A DNA stretch of 64,000 bases from an uncultured Collinsella sp. Lineage in GTDB: Bacteria > Actinomycetota > Coriobacteriia > Coriobacteriales > Coriobacteriaceae. Shown in pieces: positions 16,926 through 25,258 of the stretch (within the stretch, counting starts at the first letter, position 1; every line of letters begins with the position of its first letter). The translations under genes were made by a program, and so were the position numbers. The DNA lies in contig UQKW01000006.1 of NCBI GenBank assembly GCA_900541885.1, positions 1 to 64,000 on the forward strand, given 5' to 3'. A model generated the notes under the pieces. It saw nothing but the letters and a program-made list of their open reading frames with translations, did no database searches and was not told the origin of the DNA.

Positions 16926-17900
16926 CTAGCCTAGGATGCGGGCCATGCGCGCCTTGAACTCGGACAGAAAGCGCGGGGCGTCCACGGTGAGTGCCACAAG
17001 CGCGCTCTTGTCGGGGTCGGACAGGCGATGCTCGTCGCAGATAGTGCGGCCGCGATACTCGCCGAGCAGGTCGACGCGCAAGTTGCAACCAAGTGCGCCC
17101 ACGAGCGTGGGATCAATCGCCACGGCAACGGCAAGCGGATCGTGCAGCGCGCAGCCGCCCAGGTAAGGGGCGTTCATCTCGTACGAGCCAATGTAGTGCT
17201 CGACCATACTCGCAAATGCGCAGCCCGCCATGGTGCCCGAGCCCGTCCAACCGGCAATGTCGCGGCGCGTCAGCACCACGCGATGCGTCACGTCAAGACC
17301 AACCATGGTGAGTTTGCGGCCCGAGCGCAGCACGGCGTCAGCGGCCTCGGGGTCGCTCGCCATGTTGGCCTCGGCACCGGCGCTCACGTTGCCGGGCACG
17401 GTCAGGGCGCCACCCATCACCACCACGCGGCCGATAGACATCATCGCCGCCGCGTCGCGCTCAAGGGCGAGCGCCAGGTTGGAGAGCGGACCGGTCGCCA
17501 CATAGACCAAGTCGGGACCATAGGTACGCGCGGCATCAATCAGGTAATCGACCGCCGCATTGCCATCGGCCGACGTCGCGCCCACCGGCTCGTACGGCGA
17601 GGCGGGCACGCTTGCGCCGCCGATGCCGTTCTTGCCGTGGATAAGCGTGGTGGACGCCGGCGGCGTGTAGGGTTCGGTCGCCTTCACGGGACGATCGGCG
17701 CCCAGGTACACCGGCACCTCGGGACGACCCAACAGGTCGAGCACCGCCAAGCAGTTGTGCGCCGACTGCTCGACGCGCACGTTGCCAAAGCACGTGGTGA
17801 TGCCGACGAGCTCCACCTCGGGGCTCGCGATGGCATAGGCAAGCGCCATCGCATCATCCACACCCATATCCAGATCAAGGATCAGCTTCTTGGTTGCCAT
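16926..17900 (-). CDS. Inosine-uridine-preferring nucleoside hydrolase
   Basis: A 324-residue enzyme with the calcium-binding N-terminal motif DLDMGVDDAMAL and the later block VVMGGALTVPGNVS typical of the IUNH family. It cleaves ribonucleosides to base and ribose. It ends the operon, four bases after the ribokinase stop, so the released ribose would be phosphorylated by the partner enzyme. No nucleoside transporter is nearby. Base preference cannot be assigned. A His in the C-terminal region (NAPYLGGCALHDPLAVA) matches the expected catalytic His and supports activity. Confidence 0.92.
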   Translation of the reverse strand: MATKKLILDLDMGVDDAMALAYAIASPEVELVGITTCFGNVRVEQSAHNCLAVLDLLGRPEVPVYLGADRPVKATEPYTPPASTTLIHGKNGIGGASVPASPYEPVGATSADGNAAVDYLIDAARTYGPDLVYVATGPLSNLALALERDAAAMMSIGRVVVMGGALTVPGNVSAGAEANMASDPEAADAVLRSGRKLTMVGLDVTHRVVLTRRDIAGWTGSGTMAGCAFASMVEHYIGSYEMNAPYLGGCALHDPLAVAVAIDPTLVGALGCNLRVDLLGEYRGRTICDEHRLSDPDKSALVALTVDAPRFLSEFKARMARILG

Positions 17901-17904
17901 TGTT

Positions 17905-18900
17905 CTACTCCGCTTCTCCGTCTACATCCAAACCGTCTAAACCAAACTTGTGCTCGACTTCCGCACGCGTGGGAATTGATTGCTGAGCGCCCAGGCGCGA
18001 CACCGTCACCGCCGAGGCGCGAGCGCCCGCCGCCATGCACTCAAAGAGCGGCAGGCCCTCCAGGCGAGCCGCGGCAAGCGCACCGATAAATGTATCGCCC
18101 GCGGCCGTCGTATCGACCAACGTGCTCGAGAGCGCCGGCATGCGCAGCGGCTCGCCGTCATCGCCGAGCGTAACCGACCCGGCGCCGCCCAACGTGATGA
18201 CCGCAGCTCCGGCACCCTTGGCGAGCAGGGCATTGAGCGCCGCGACGCAGCTCGCATCATCCGCGGGCAAGATGCCCGTCAGCACCTGGCACTCAGTCTC
18301 GTTGGGACAGACCAGGTCGACCGCAGGCCAGGCCTCCGCAGGCAACTCGCAGGCAGGCGCCGGATTAAAGACCGTATAGAACCCGAGCTCGTGAGCGCAA
18401 ACAAGCGCCTCGGCCGTCGCTGCAAGGTCACATTCACCCTGGGCGATAAAGACGCTTCCGGCAGCCGGGGCAATCTCGCTGGCGTCGCCGTCGAGCTCAT
18501 GGGCCACCAGACGCCTCAGCGCGCAGGCAACGTCCGCGCCCGCAAGCGCATGGTTGGCGCCCGGCGACAGCACGATGCGGTTGTCGCTCTCGCAGCGAAT
18601 GATGGTCGCCGTGCCCGTCTCCACGTCGTCGCGACGCGCCACAAACTCAACGCCCACGCCAGCATCTTGAAGCCCCGCCACCAGTGCGTCGCCAAAGGCA
18701 TCGCGCCCGACGGCGCCGATCATGCACGTGCGCGCGCCCATGCGCGCGGCGGCGACAGCCTGGTTTGCACCCTTGCCGCCGGCGTTGGTGATAAAACCGC
18801 TACCGCCGACGGTCTCGCCCGCGCGCGGCATGCGCTCGCACGCCACCGAAAGGTCCATGTTCATGCTGCCGAACACCGCAACGATGCCGCGATCTGCCAT
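17905..18900 (-). CDS. rbsK: Ribokinase (PfkB family)
   Basis: A 331-residue PfkB-family kinase with the N-terminal GSMNMDLSV strand, the sugar-binding NAGGKGANQAVAAARMG motif and the catalytic signature DTTAAGDTFIGALA. The start at 18900 has a GAGGAGG site; a start 11 codons upstream is less likely. It forms a two-gene operon with the nucleoside hydrolase and would convert ribose to ribose 5-phosphate. Other pentoses or deoxyribose are possible substrates in this family, but ribose fits the neighbour. Confidence 0.9.
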   Translation of the reverse strand: MADRGIVAVFGSMNMDLSVACERMPRAGETVGGSGFITNAGGKGANQAVAAARMGARTCMIGAVGRDAFGDALVAGLQDAGVGVEFVARRDDVETGTATIIRCESDNRIVLSPGANHALAGADVACALRRLVAHELDGDASEIAPAAGSVFIAQGECDLAATAEALVCAHELGFYTVFNPAPACELPAEAWPAVDLVCPNETECQVLTGILPADDASCVAALNALLAKGAGAAVITLGGAGSVTLGDDGEPLRMPALSSTLVDTTAAGDTFIGALAAARLEGLPLFECMAAGARASAVTVSRLGAQQSIPTRAEVEHKFGLDGLDVDGEAE

Positions 18901-19086
18901 GAAAACCTCCTCATCCGCGGGCTTTATGCCCACCGTCGGCCGTCAATCGTATGCTTTCGCACCTCTATAACTTTAGTTCACTTTGATGTGAACGCGCGCT
19001 TGAGGTTGCGCCAGCAGCAAGCATTCACAGGGGCGGGCAGCTACAATAAATATGTGCTGATTATTCTCGTCATTGGATGATGTTTT

Positions 19087-21297
19087 ATGGAACAATTCCC
19101 GCAATCGAGCTCGCGCGACCCGCGCCGTACGGGCAACGAGCCGGCGCCGCACGAACGCCCGCGCGCCGAGCGCCGCACCGGCGAGTCGCGACGCGCCCCG
19201 AGCCCCCATCGTTCGCCCGCCAACAAAGCGAACCATGCCAGCGCCGCCACCGCAGACCAGACGCCCGCTCGTCCCAAATCCCGCTACATTCCCGCCCTCG
19301 ACGGCCTGCGCACGCTCGCCGTTGTCGCGGTGGTGCTCTACCACCTCAACCTCACATGGGCGCAAGGCGGCTTGCTCGGCGTCACGATCTTCTTTGTGCT
19401 TTCGGGCTATCTGATCACGCGCCTGCTGCTCAACGAAGTCGCCAAGACCGGACGCATCGACCTCAAGAGCTTCTGGATTCGCCGCATCCGCCGCCTGTTC
19501 CCCGCCGTAGTGACCGTCGTGGTGGTGACCTGCGCGCTGTGCACGATCTTTAACCACGTGATGCTCACCAAGATGCGTCCCGACATCCTGCCGTCGCTGC
19601 TGTTCTTCAACAACTGGTGGCAGATTGCGCAGGACGTCTCGTACTTCAACGCCTTGGGCGACCCCTCGCCGCTCACGCACTTTTGGTCGCTCGCCATCGA
19701 GGAGCAGTTCTACCTGATTTGGCCGCCGCTGCTCCTTGCCATGGTATCCATGCATATGAGCAAGCCCAGCACGCGTCGCGTGGTTCTGGGCCTGGCTGCG
19801 GTTTCCGCCATCGCCATGATGGTGCTCTACAACCCTGCTGCCGACCCCAGCCGCGTGTACTACGGCACCGACACCCGCGTGTTCTCGCTGCTGTTGGGTG
19901 CCTGGATGGCCTTTATCCCCGATCGCGACCTAGCGCCCGTGCGCCTCGCGCGTCGCCTGGGGCTCGACCGCCTCGTCGCCAAGCACGGCAAGAATGCCGA
20001 GGACAAGCAGGACGCGAAGGCCGACAACGCAGCCGAAGCCGCCCCGGCCCAGCCGAGCGCGCTCGTGCGCTTTTGGTCCTCGCCCGCATCCATCGATGTG
20101 CTGGGCGTCGTGGGTCTGGTTGGCCTTGCCGCCATGGTCGCGTTCACCAACGGCTACACGGCGTTCCAGTATCGTGGCGGCACGCTGCTGTGCTCCATCC
20201 TTACGCTCATGGTCATCGCGGCCTGTGTGCAACCCCAGGGAATGGTTGCCCGCGCGCTATCCGCCGAGCCGCTCGTATGGGTTGGCAAGCGCTCCTACAG
20301 CATCTACCTGTGGCACTATCCGCTGTTGCTGCTCATGAATCCGATCGCCAATATCAACGATACGCCCTGGTGGCAGTACATTTTGCAAGTACTGCTGGTG
20401 GTCGCTGTCGCCGAATGTTCCTATCGCTTTATCGAAACGCCGTTTAGAAAGGGCGCCTTTGGGCGCACCGTCTCCGAGTTCCGCGATGGCACCACCACGC
20501 CTGCCAACTGGGTACGCGCGCATATTCCCGTGTGCGCCACTTGCGGCATCGTGCTCGTCATCGCGCTGGGCGGCTTGATCTTTGTACCGGAAACCTCCGC
20601 GCTGAGCGGCGAGGGCGCCGAAGTCCTCAACAAGGAAGCTAAAAACGCTGCGCCCACGGACCAACAGGCAGCCGACGACACCGACAAGGACAACGATGGC
20701 TTCCCCGATGGATCCTACGACCTGCTGATGATCGGTGACTCCGTGTCCCTACGCGCCGTCGATTCCTTTGACGGCGTGTTCCCCCACAGTCACATCGATG
20801 CCGAAAAGGGCCGCCAGTTCGATGCGGGCCGCACAACATTTGAGGGTTATATCCAGCAGAACCTCGCCGGCAAGATCGTAGTCTTTGCGCTGGGCACCAA
20901 CGGCCTAGTGACCGATGCCCAGATTGACGCCATCATGGCCGATGCCGGCAATCAGCGCACCGTCGTATTTGTAAACACGCGCAGCCCGCAGCCGTGGGTT
21001 GGCTCTACCAACCAGGCCATCGCCAACGCCGCTACGCGCTACAAGAACGTGCGCGTTATCGACTGGTACGGATACAGTGCCAACCGCAACGACCTGTTCG
21101 ATGGCGATGGCACGCATCTATCGACCACTGGCGTGACTGAGTACCTCAACTTGATCCACGATGCAGTCAAGAAGGACCTGCCCGTGCATCCCGAGGATCA
21201 CGTCAACGATCCGCAACCGGCAGCCGTCAAGTCTGCCACCGACGCGCTCGTCAATGCGCTCGCTCTCAAGCCGCACAAGCTAGGCACCAACAAGTAA
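19087..21297 (+). CDS. Acyltransferase 3 / SGNH protein, OatA-like
   Basis: A 736-residue membrane protein. Residues 1-60 form a basic, Arg/Pro-rich cytoplasmic extension; then an acyltransferase-3 domain begins at YIPALDGLRTLAVVAVVLYH with about ten membrane segments; residues ~540-736 form an extracytoplasmic SGNH hydrolase-type domain with GDS (LLMIGDSVS) and the Asp/His block DGDGTHLS. This layout matches peptidoglycan O-acetyltransferase OatA and related wall-polysaccharide acetylases. The role in wall modification and lysozyme resistance is inferred from the family. The gene stands alone, with only a weak ribosome binding site before the ATG, and is followed by a perfect hairpin. Confidence 0.88.
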   Translation: MEQFPQSSSRDPRRTGNEPAPHERPRAERRTGESRRAPSPHRSPANKANHASAATADQTPARPKSRYIPALDGLRTLAVVAVVLYHLNLTWAQGGLLGVTIFFVLSGYLITRLLLNEVAKTGRIDLKSFWIRRIRRLFPAVVTVVVVTCALCTIFNHVMLTKMRPDILPSLLFFNNWWQIAQDVSYFNALGDPSPLTHFWSLAIEEQFYLIWPPLLLAMVSMHMSKPSTRRVVLGLAAVSAIAMMVLYNPAADPSRVYYGTDTRVFSLLLGAWMAFIPDRDLAPVRLARRLGLDRLVAKHGKNAEDKQDAKADNAAEAAPAQPSALVRFWSSPASIDVLGVVGLVGLAAMVAFTNGYTAFQYRGGTLLCSILTLMVIAACVQPQGMVARALSAEPLVWVGKRSYSIYLWHYPLLLLMNPIANINDTPWWQYILQVLLVVAVAECSYRFIETPFRKGAFGRTVSEFRDGTTTPANWVRAHIPVCATCGIVLVIALGGLIFVPETSALSGEGAEVLNKEAKNAAPTDQQAADDTDKDNDGFPDGSYDLLMIGDSVSLRAVDSFDGVFPHSHIDAEKGRQFDAGRTTFEGYIQQNLAGKIVVFALGTNGLVTDAQIDAIMADAGNQRTVVFVNTRSPQPWVGSTNQAIANAATRYKNVRVIDWYGYSANRNDLFDGDGTHLSTTGVTEYLNLIHDAVKKDLPVHPEDHVNDPQPAAVKSATDALVNALALKPHKLGTNK

Positions 21298-21320
21298 CCT
21301 GCAGCGTAAACTTCCCACAT

Positions 21321-21358
21321 CCGGAGGGGGTGTCTGCCACGGCAGACACCCCCTCCGG
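21321..21358 (+). terminator. Strong hairpin after the acyltransferase gene
   Basis: CCGGAGGGGGTGTCTGCC and its exact complement surround a two-base loop, 23 bases past the stop codon. No T tract follows, so it may act as a transcript-end stabiliser or a Rho-assisted terminator. Confidence 0.65.
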
Positions 21359-21502
21359 CAGTTAGGGACACTCCTGGCGCAGCCAATGAAGACCTCTACG
21401 GATGAATTCCTGGCCGCTCCGTCACTCCAGACATCGTTTCCGCGCCTCGCGCCTGCCCCAAACAATCAAAACAAGCCCTTTTCGCCGCACCCTCAAAGGT
21501 CT

Positions 21503-21732
21503 GTGGGCAAAAAAGGGCAAATATGAGTACTGTTACCATTTTAGTAGCAGGCAAAACCACCCAAAATGACGCCCGAGCGAACCCTACACCCCCCTAAAGC
21601 AGCCAACCCGACTGGTTTAAGGCATATTGAAGCCAATTTTAATGAACATACTATAGGTTATGTTCATTATCTTCTTGGATGTAAATGCTATTCACTTAGC
21701 AACAGTACTCACTTTTGGCATTTTTTGCCCAC
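21503..21732. repeat. 230 bp element with imperfect terminal inverted repeats
   Basis: The left arm (from GTGGGCAAAAAAGGGCAAAT at 21503) and the right arm (ending TTTTTTGCCCAC at 21732) match in 28 of 32 positions when one is reversed; both contain GAGTACTGTT. The centre is non-coding and holds a second inverted repeat (AATGAACATA/TATGTTCATT, 21641-21668). No target-site duplication is visible. It fills most of a 517-base gene-free stretch and looks like a MITE or structured non-coding element. Confidence 0.6.
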
Positions 21733-21762
21733 TGCTATATAACTAACACCCTATAGCAGACG

Positions 21763-21794
21763 AAAAACAGGCCGCAGCCCATCGCTGCGGCCTG
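21763..21794 (-). terminator. Intrinsic terminator of the NRAMP transporter gene
   Basis: On the minus strand CAGGCCGCAG pairs with CTGCGGCCTG and is followed by TTTTTCG, about 20 bases past the transporter stop. Confidence 0.85.
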
Positions 21795-21814
21795 TTCGGA
21801 AACAAAAGTGGGCG

Positions 21815-23077
21815 TTAAGCGCTGTAGCCCATCGCTTGCAGCACAAACATGACGACCGTCAGCACCGTAATCACGGCGATAGTCGCCCAAGTGAGCACGT
21901 TCCACACGCGGCCGTTGCGGTTAGCGCCCATAATGTGACGATCGGCGGCAATAAGCACCTGGAACACCAAAACCACGGGCAACAGCACGCCGTTGATGAC
22001 CTGCGAGGTCATCATAATCTGGAACAGGTCGACGCCGGGCATGAGCACCAGCACAGCAGAGATGCCGATGATGGCCGTAATGATGCCGCGGTAGACCGGG
22101 GCCTCGTCCCAGCTGCGATCGGCACCGCGCTCCCAGCCAAATGCCTCGCAGATGGCGCTCGATGTAACGCCCGGCAGCACGCAGGCGGCCAAGAAGCTCG
22201 CCGCGACCAGGCCCGAGGCAAACAGCACCGTGGACCACTGGCCCGCGATGGGCTCCAACGCGCGGGCGGCGTCGGCAGCATCGCTGATCTGAATGCCCGC
22301 GGGGAACAGTACCGTACCGGTCGTGATGATAATAAAACCGGCGATGACATCGGCGGCGATCGAGCCGCTCACGGTGTCGATACGCTGCAGCACGATATCG
22401 TCCTCGCCCGCATTCTTATCGACCACGTTGTTCTGCGCCAAGAAGATCATCCACGGCGCGATGGTGGTACCGATCGTTGCGACCACAAGCGACACGTAGC
22501 TGGGGTCATTTTGGATGTTGGGCACAACCAGGTCGACCGCCACCTCGCCCCAGCTGGGACCAGCCATAAATGCAGCGACGATGTAGGTCACAAACACGCA
22601 GCTCACCAGCAGCAGAATCTTCTCGATGCGCTGGAAGCTGCCCGACATGGTAAGCATCCAAACCAGCAGCGCCACCAGCGGCACCGAGATGCTCGCCGGC
22701 ACACCAAAGAGGGCAAGGCCGCTCGCGATACCCGCAAACTCCGAAATGGTCACGGCCGTATTGGCGATCAGCAGCGCCGCCATGGCCAGCACGCTCCTGC
22801 GCACGCCAAAGCGCTCGCGAATGAGCGAGGCCAAGCCCTTGCCTGTGACGCAGCCACAACGCGCCGCAGTCTCCTGTGTCACGATAAGCAGCACGGTCAT
22901 GACAGGAAGCATCCACAGCATCTTGTAGCCATAGCTGGCACCGGCGCTGGAATACGTGGCGATGCCACCGGCGTCATTGCCCGAAAGCGCCGCCAGAAGG
23001 CCAGGGCCCATGGCGCCAAAGATGGCCGCGATGGTCAGTTTTTGCTTGGTGCTCGCCTTTTGCTTCGTGTTTTGCAC
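21815..23077 (-). CDS. NRAMP-family divalent metal transporter, variant metal site
   Basis: A 420-residue NRAMP (SLC11) homologue with about eleven membrane segments. In TM1 the family motif DPGN is DAGG (LSGNDAGGIATYSS) and in TM6 the MPH motif is APW (GTTIAPWMIFLAQ), so the soft methionine and the Asn ligand are lost while the Asp is kept. Substitutions of this kind are reported for NRAMP-related magnesium transporters (NRMTs), described from the coriobacterium Eggerthella lenta. The GTG start at 23077 is preferred because it lies eight bases past the stop of the MgtE-like gene with an AGGTGG site. Mg2+ transport is a reasonable inference; Mn2+ is less likely. Confidence 0.85.
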   Translation of the reverse strand: MQNTKQKASTKQKLTIAAIFGAMGPGLLAALSGNDAGGIATYSSAGASYGYKMLWMLPVMTVLLIVTQETAARCGCVTGKGLASLIRERFGVRRSVLAMAALLIANTAVTISEFAGIASGLALFGVPASISVPLVALLVWMLTMSGSFQRIEKILLLVSCVFVTYIVAAFMAGPSWGEVAVDLVVPNIQNDPSYVSLVVATIGTTIAPWMIFLAQNNVVDKNAGEDDIVLQRIDTVSGSIAADVIAGFIIITTGTVLFPAGIQISDAADAARALEPIAGQWSTVLFASGLVAASFLAACVLPGVTSSAICEAFGWERGADRSWDEAPVYRGIITAIIGISAVLVLMPGVDLFQIMMTSQVINGVLLPVVLVFQVLIAADRHIMGANRNGRVWNVLTWATIAVITVLTVVMFVLQAMGYSA

Positions 23078-23085
23078 GCGACCAC

Positions 23086-24930
23086 CTAACCCATGACCGA
23101 CATGGCAAGCAGCACCGCAGCGATGCAGTACGCCACGCACGAAATCATGACGGCAATGACGTTCATGGCGGTGCCCGACGTATTGAGGTCGTGCTCATCA
23201 CGCCAGAACAGCACCATCAGGTAAATCACGGCGCTCATGTTGCCAATCAGACAAACGATGGCCGCGATGTTAAAGCAGCCGGTAAAGAGTTGCTCCTCAA
23301 ACATAGGCGCGTCGAGGAACGCGGCGGTGCGCACCAGTTGGGCGCACAGGTAGGTCACGAGCGACAGAATCAGGCCCATGCCCGTGCTCTGGAAGAAAAA
23401 TCCCAGATACGGCTTGGGCTCATCGTCATGGCCGTCGTACTCCAGGAAGTAATTCTTGACGAACGACACCATGCGCGAGGCAGCCAACAACACGAGCGGC
23501 ATGGCGCACATGGGGAACACCACCAGATGCGCGGAGCCCAGCGCCGTCCCCAGCACTGTTGCCATGATGCACGAGGCAATGCCCCACACGACAACCCAGT
23601 ACTGGCGATGCACAAACCAGCTGAGCACATTCGTCGAGTCGTCGGACGCGCTATCGCCCGAGCCGACGCCTGCGATCTGCAGGTCCTCCTGGTGCTCCTC
23701 GGCGATAACGTCCATGGCGTCGTCAAAGGTCACGATACCCAAAATGTGACGGTTCTCGTCGCAAACGGGGATGGCGACCAAGTCGTACTTGGTCATCTCG
23801 TCCGTTACGTCTTCCTGGTCATCGTCGGGCGACACATACACCAGGTCGCGATAGGCCAGCTGACCCAGTGTGGCGTCGCGGTCGGCGACGATCAGCGTGC
23901 GCAGCGAAAGCACGCCGGTGAGCATGCCGCTCGGGTCCTCGGTATAGACGTAGTAGACGCTCTCGAAGTCCTCGTCGAGCTTGCGAATCGCCTCGATGGC
24001 GTCACCGACCGTCGCCGTGGCGGGCAGGGAGACAAACTCCGAGGTCATGATGCGGCCGGCGGTGTTGTCCTCATACCCCAGCAGGTTACGAATCGCCTTC
24101 TCCTCCTTGACGCCCATCAGGCGCAGAAGCTTCTCGGCCTTCTCGTAATCGAGCTCGTCGATCAGGTCGGCTGCATCGTCCGGGTCCATCATGGCCAGCA
24201 TCGACGATGCGTCCGTGTCGGACAGGCCCTCGAGCATCTCGGTCATAAGCTCGTCGTCATCGAACTCCGAGATGGCCTCGGCGGCCTGGGCAGTATCGAG
24301 CTGCGCAAACACCTGCGCACGTAGGCGCGGGTCGAGCTGCTCGATAATGTCGGCGATGTCGGCAGGGTGCAGCTCGCCGAGCGTCTTGTGCGACACCGAG
24401 AGTTGAATGTTCTTGGTCGAGCGGTCGAGCAGGTCCATGTAGGACCAAGCGATGATGTCCTCACTGAGCGGCTTGCCCAGGTGCTTCATAAAGCCTTCGA
24501 CGATATGCTCGAGCGCGGGGCTGATGGCGCGTAGCAGACCGCGGGCACCGACCTCGGCGCCCAGCAGGCGCAGCTGATTTTCGCCCGACATGGAAAACTT
24601 GATGTCGTTTACGCGCACGACCTTCATGCCCTGCGTGTCGACAATCTGCTTGTTGAGCACGTCGCGGGCAAGCAAGAGTTCGGTCGGCTGCAGGTACGAA
24701 AAACGGATTTCGGTGGCCGACGTCTTAAGGTGTACACCCGTCTCGTCGATACGGTCGACCCATTTGCGCCAGCTGATCATAAACGGCGTCTTGCCAGGTC
24801 CGCGGAACGCGAGCGACGTCACGTGCGGAAAAACTTCGCCGGTAGCAATGCCAAAATCGTTCACAACGCCGAGCTTTTCGCCATCGACGTCCAAGACCGG
24901 CAATTTGAGCATCTCACTCAGATAATTCAA
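23086..24930 (-). CDS. MgtE-like protein: PRC-barrel-like, MgtE_N, two CBS domains, divergent membrane domain
   Basis: A 614-residue protein starting with TTG behind a GGGGAG site. Residues ~1-110 resemble PRC-barrel modules; ~165-270 are the MgtE N domain (ELHPADIADIIEQLDPR, ending near DYEKAEKLLRLMG); ~285-405 hold two CBS repeats starting at GRIMTSEFVSLP; ~440-614 have about five membrane helices. The membrane part lacks the MgtE GGN-GNQS-type block, and the pore Asp region (NPLVATLSD in Thermus MgtE) reads NVIAVMISC, so channel function is doubtful. It is coupled to the NRAMP gene and may be a magnesium-sensing partner. That role is inferred. Confidence 0.8.
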   Translation of the reverse strand: MNYLSEMLKLPVLDVDGEKLGVVNDFGIATGEVFPHVTSLAFRGPGKTPFMISWRKWVDRIDETGVHLKTSATEIRFSYLQPTELLLARDVLNKQIVDTQGMKVVRVNDIKFSMSGENQLRLLGAEVGARGLLRAISPALEHIVEGFMKHLGKPLSEDIIAWSYMDLLDRSTKNIQLSVSHKTLGELHPADIADIIEQLDPRLRAQVFAQLDTAQAAEAISEFDDDELMTEMLEGLSDTDASSMLAMMDPDDAADLIDELDYEKAEKLLRLMGVKEEKAIRNLLGYEDNTAGRIMTSEFVSLPATATVGDAIEAIRKLDEDFESVYYVYTEDPSGMLTGVLSLRTLIVADRDATLGQLAYRDLVYVSPDDDQEDVTDEMTKYDLVAIPVCDENRHILGIVTFDDAMDVIAEEHQEDLQIAGVGSGDSASDDSTNVLSWFVHRQYWVVVWGIASCIMATVLGTALGSAHLVVFPMCAMPLVLLAASRMVSFVKNYFLEYDGHDDEPKPYLGFFFQSTGMGLILSLVTYLCAQLVRTAAFLDAPMFEEQLFTGCFNIAAIVCLIGNMSAVIYLMVLFWRDEHDLNTSGTAMNVIAVMISCVAYCIAAVLLAMSVMG

Positions 24931-25226
24931 TGGTGCTCCCCATCATAATTCCTCCGGATGCGGCCGCGCGTGCGGCGTCCGGGGGCTTCTGGATATGTAT
25001 ACGCATGCGCGGGCGGCACGCCGCTCGACGCTCACACCCCGTGCATGCGCAAAAAGCACCTGCATGGGGTCATCGACTGTATGGTCGAGGTTTGGATTTC
25101 ACCTGTAACCTTTCTCTTGACCCTCATTAACCGCAGTAACTATAGCATCAGCATCGCCCTGCGGCATCGAATTTATGCGCTGCACATTGCAGGCATACCA
25201 AACGCTGACGCATCCGTGACATAGCT
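24931..25226 (-). promoter_or_regulatory. Structured leader of the MgtE-like/NRAMP operon
   Basis: This gene-free stretch holds a -10-like GCTATAGTT (about 25137-25145, minus strand) and, downstream of it, a hairpin AGGTT/AACCT, a 10 bp stem ACCCCATGCA/TGCACGGGGT (about 25030-25066) and a GC-rich hairpin (about 24955-24983) that ends in CCGGAGG close to the translation start. A cation-responsive leader is plausible. I could not match it with confidence to the M-box or yybP-ykoY consensus. Confidence 0.4.
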
Positions 25227-25250
25227 GTTGGGGACGTTCTTAAACGACTA
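25227..25250. repeat. 24 bp sequence shared with 33712-33735
   Basis: GTTGGGGACGTTCTTAAACG plus ACTA occurs here and, in reverse complement, at 33712-33735 without mismatch. It lies just past the stop codon of the NodB-like gene. It appears to be part of a dispersed intergenic repeat based on GGGGAC. Confidence 0.7.
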
Positions 25251-25258
25251 CCCAATGA

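Noticed and set aside
24931..25226. M-box or yybP-ykoY riboswitch
   Set aside because: Some short matches (for example GTCGAG and GTTAC-like pieces) were seen, but not the full conserved core; kept only as an unnamed structured leader.
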